DNA from: Dyella_B sp035690825
Lineage (GTDB): Bacteria; Pseudomonadota; Gammaproteobacteria; Xanthomonadales; Rhodanobacteraceae
DNA: 64,000 nucleotides
NCBI RefSeq assembly: GCF_051954575.1
Contig: NZ_JBQCHP010000183.1
Coordinates: forward strand, 1 to 64,000
Direction: 5' to 3'
Of this stretch, positions 62,322 through 64,000 are shown in pieces. A program made the translations under genes and the position numbers. Numbering within the stretch: the stretch's first letter is position 1; every line of letters starts with the position of its first letter. A model generated the notes under the pieces. The model searched no databases. It saw nothing but the letters and a program-made list of their open reading frames with translations, and was not told the DNA's origin.

Positions 62322-63410
62322 ATGGTCGAGCTACTTTCCGCCGATGCGCTCGCTTCGCAGCAGCTGGATCATGCGCTGACCTTGCCGGCGCGTTTCTACA
62401 CCGACACGCGCATGCCGGCGCTGGACGCATCGGCGATCTTCGCGCGCAGCTGGCAACTGGTGTGCCATCAATCGCAGCTGGCCGGCGTGGGCGATCATGT
62501 GGTCACCGAGATCGCTGGATTGCCGCTGCTGGTGGTGCGCAGCGATGCGTCGAGCATCCGCGCCTTCCACAACGTATGCCGCCATCGCGCCGGGCCGATC
62601 GCCAGTTGCGACGGACGCGGCGCGCAGAGTCTGCGCTGCCGTTACCACGGTTGGACCTACGGCCTCGATGGCGTATTGCGCGGCGCGCCGGAAATGGGCC
62701 GCACACCGGATTTCAATCCTTCGGACATCCGGCTTCCGGAAGTGCAGGTGCACGTGTGGCAAGGGCTGGTGTTTGTCGCTATCGGCGAAGCGCCGCCGTT
62801 CGAGGCGTTCGTCGCCGGCATCGATGAGCGCTTGGGTCCGCATCGCGCCTTGCATGGCTACGAGTTCCATCATCGCGTGAGCTACGACGTGGCCTGCAAC
62901 TGGAAGGTCTACGTCGACAACTACCTGGAAGGCTATCACGTGCCGCATATCCATCCGGGTTTGAACAGCTTGCTCGATTACCGCAGCTATATCACCGAAA
63001 CGGCCGAGTGGTATTCGTTCCAGTTCAGTCCGCTCGAAAGCGGCGACGATCTCTACGGCAGCGGCGAAGCGCTGTATTACTTCCTGTATCCGAACGCCAT
63101 GCTCAATATCCTGCCCGGGCGCCTGCAGACCAATCGCGTGCTGCCGGTGGGCGTGGATCGCTGCCGGGTGGAATTTGATTTCTATTACGCACCGGACAGC
63201 GGCGCGCAAGCACAGGCGCGGCGCGCCAAGGACATCGCCTTCAGCGACGAGGTGCAGGAGGAAGACGTCACCATCTGCGAGGACGTGCAGCGCGGGCTTG
63301 CTTCCGGTTCGTATGAAGCAGGGCGGCTGAATCCGCTGCGCGAAAACGCCGTGCATCATTTTCATGAAATGGTGCGCCGTGCGTATCGCGATGTGCTCGC
63401 GCACGCATGA
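62322..63410 (+). CDS. Rieske aromatic-ring-hydroxylating dioxygenase alpha-like subunit
   Basis: The 362-residue protein has the Rieske [2Fe-2S] motif C86-x-H88 and C106-x2-H109 (NVCRHRAGPIASC...LRCRYHGW). The mononuclear iron site E203-x2-H206-x4-H211 is in NYLEGYHVPHIHPGL. The size and the CRHRAG form fit the choline/carnitine-monooxygenase-like or small oxygenase branch as well as aromatic dioxygenases. The reductase and substrate are not visible here. The APC permease gene overlaps its stop as ATGA, suggesting uptake plus oxidation of an amine or amino acid. Confidence 0.88.
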   Translation: MVELLSADALASQQLDHALTLPARFYTDTRMPALDASAIFARSWQLVCHQSQLAGVGDHVVTEIAGLPLLVVRSDASSIRAFHNVCRHRAGPIASCDGRGAQSLRCRYHGWTYGLDGVLRGAPEMGRTPDFNPSDIRLPEVQVHVWQGLVFVAIGEAPPFEAFVAGIDERLGPHRALHGYEFHHRVSYDVACNWKVYVDNYLEGYHVPHIHPGLNSLLDYRSYITETAEWYSFQFSPLESGDDLYGSGEALYYFLYPNAMLNILPGRLQTNRVLPVGVDRCRVEFDFYYAPDSGAQAQARRAKDIAFSDEVQEEDVTICEDVQRGLASGSYEAGRLNPLRENAVHHFHEMVRRAYRDVLAHA

Positions 63411-64000
63411 CTACGCGCCGGCGGTCGCTCGGGTTATGGATGCTTATCGCGCTGGTCATCGGCAACATCATCGGATCGGGCGTGTTCGTGCTGCCGGCGG
63501 CGCTGGCGCCGTACGGCGCGGCAAGCCTGCTCGGCTGGGGCATCAGCCTGGGCGGTGCCCTGATGCTGGCGCTGGTGTACGCATGGCTGGCGCAGATCGT
63601 GCCCAACTATGGCGGCGCGTATGCCTACGCACGTAGCGCATTTGGCGATGGCGCCGGCTTTGCCGCCGCGTGGAGCTACTGGGTCTGCGTGTGGTCGGCG
63701 AATGCGGCGATCGCGGTGGCATTCGCCGGCAGCCTCGGCGCGGTATGGCCGGCGGCCATCGCCACGCCGTTGCGCGGCGCGTCGTGCGCGTTGGGTGCGC
63801 TGTGGATCTGCACCGCCATCAGTCTCTCGGGCGTGCGCGAAGTCGGTTATACGGCGATCGTCACCACCTCGCTGAAACTGGTGCCGCTGATCGTGTTCGG
63901 TCTGCTCGGGCTGGGCTGGGTGCATGCCAGCGCGTTTCATCCGTTCAACGCCAGCGGCCTTCCGATGCTGCATGTGGCCTCGTCGGTGGCGGCGCTGACA
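63407..64000 (+). CDS. APC-superfamily amino acid/amine permease (truncated by window edge)
   Basis: The frame starts at ATG 63407, overlapping the oxygenase stop, and stays open to the last base, so the 3' end is missing. About 198 residues are visible: MTTRRRSLGLWMLIALVIGN followed by IIGSGVFVLPAALAPYGA. This is the first-helix GNIIGSGVF signature of AdiC/APC transporters. Further helices include LLGWGISLGGALMLALVYAW and IVPNYGGAYAYARSAFGDG. It would import or exchange an amino acid or amine across the inner membrane. Confidence 0.85.
   Translation, partial: MTTRRRSLGLWMLIALVIGNIIGSGVFVLPAALAPYGAASLLGWGISLGGALMLALVYAWLAQIVPNYGGAYAYARSAFGDGAGFAAAWSYWVCVWSANAAIAVAFAGSLGAVWPAAIATPLRGASCALGALWICTAISLSGVREVGYTAIVTTSLKLVPLIVFGLLGLGWVHASAFHPFNASGLPMLHVASSVAALT

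Overview
The window is high-GC DNA (my impression is low to mid 60s percent) from the chromosome of a gammaproteobacterium. The best guess is Xanthomonadales, family Rhodanobacteraceae (Dyella, Rhodanobacter, Luteibacter or Frateuria type). The evidence is the gene mix: FecR/TonB-receptor pairs, a TonB receptor of the Xanthomonas/Caulobacter type, TorF-like porin, RcnB, CehA-like PHP hydrolase, many two-component and GGDEF proteins. Three families of intergenic palindromes typical of such genomes also occur. There are no rRNA, tRNA, CRISPR, phage or transposase genes. Genes are densely packed on both strands.

Layout. 1-7.9 kb: end of a FecR-type regulator, its STN-domain TonB receptor, an exported PHP metallohydrolase, a MASE1-like/PAS/GGDEF diguanylate cyclase and a small CsbD stress protein. 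8.1-14 kb: multicopper oxidase with a methyltransferase, an envelope protein, a PAP2 phosphatase, and an OmpR-type regulator/kinase pair whose regulator appears to start at CTG. 14.3-19.2 kb: a surface-polysaccharide group (GT9, GT39/ArnT-like, asparagine synthase). 19.3-19.8 kb: a very large imperfect palindrome. 19.9-25 kb: RcnB-like protein, NHL propeller, then a tightly coupled operon of ECF sigma factor, zinc-finger anti-sigma, subtilisin-like protease and TorF-like porin. 25-36 kb: AraC/VOC pair, a short UvrA paralogue, a second TonB receptor followed by a two-component system and a YncE propeller, a VanX-like dipeptidase and a small orphan secreted protein. 36.6-42.9 kb: SPFH/flotillin-like protein, DoxX-like protein, and a giant propeller histidine kinase convergent with its probable NarL-type regulator. 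43-50.8 kb: a catabolic/detoxification cluster (Tat-type haloperoxidase-like hydrolase, isochorismatase-like hydrolase, XapX, amidohydrolase, DoxX, VOC, alginate-export-type porin, YoaK). 50.8-56.6 kb: orphan MbcA/ParS-type domain, ABM monooxygenase, LysR regulator, MBL hydrolase, and a SpoIIE phosphatase/kinase fusion with a STAS antagonist. 56.8-61.8 kb (all minus strand): Cache-HAMP sensor, PATAN-like protein, a borosin-type N-methyltransferase, a small leader-core peptide, and a TPR-GGDEF protein. 62.3-64 kb: Rieske oxygenase and the start of an APC permease.

The most exciting element is at 58.6-59.9 kb. A tetrapyrrole-methylase-fold enzyme there shares distinctive blocks with the borosin backbone alpha-N-methyltransferase OphMA. 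Next to it is a separate 94-residue protein that looks like a borosin precursor: helical leader, acidic linker, short C-terminal core ending in Cys. I read this as a split bacterial borosin RiPP system, apparently transcribed together with a diguanylate-cyclase-type signalling protein. This reading rests on remembered family sequences and was not tested by a search.

The second theme is repeat biology. At least ten GTAGG-headed palindromes sit between genes, and in three cases the TAG of the palindrome head is itself the stop codon of the preceding gene.
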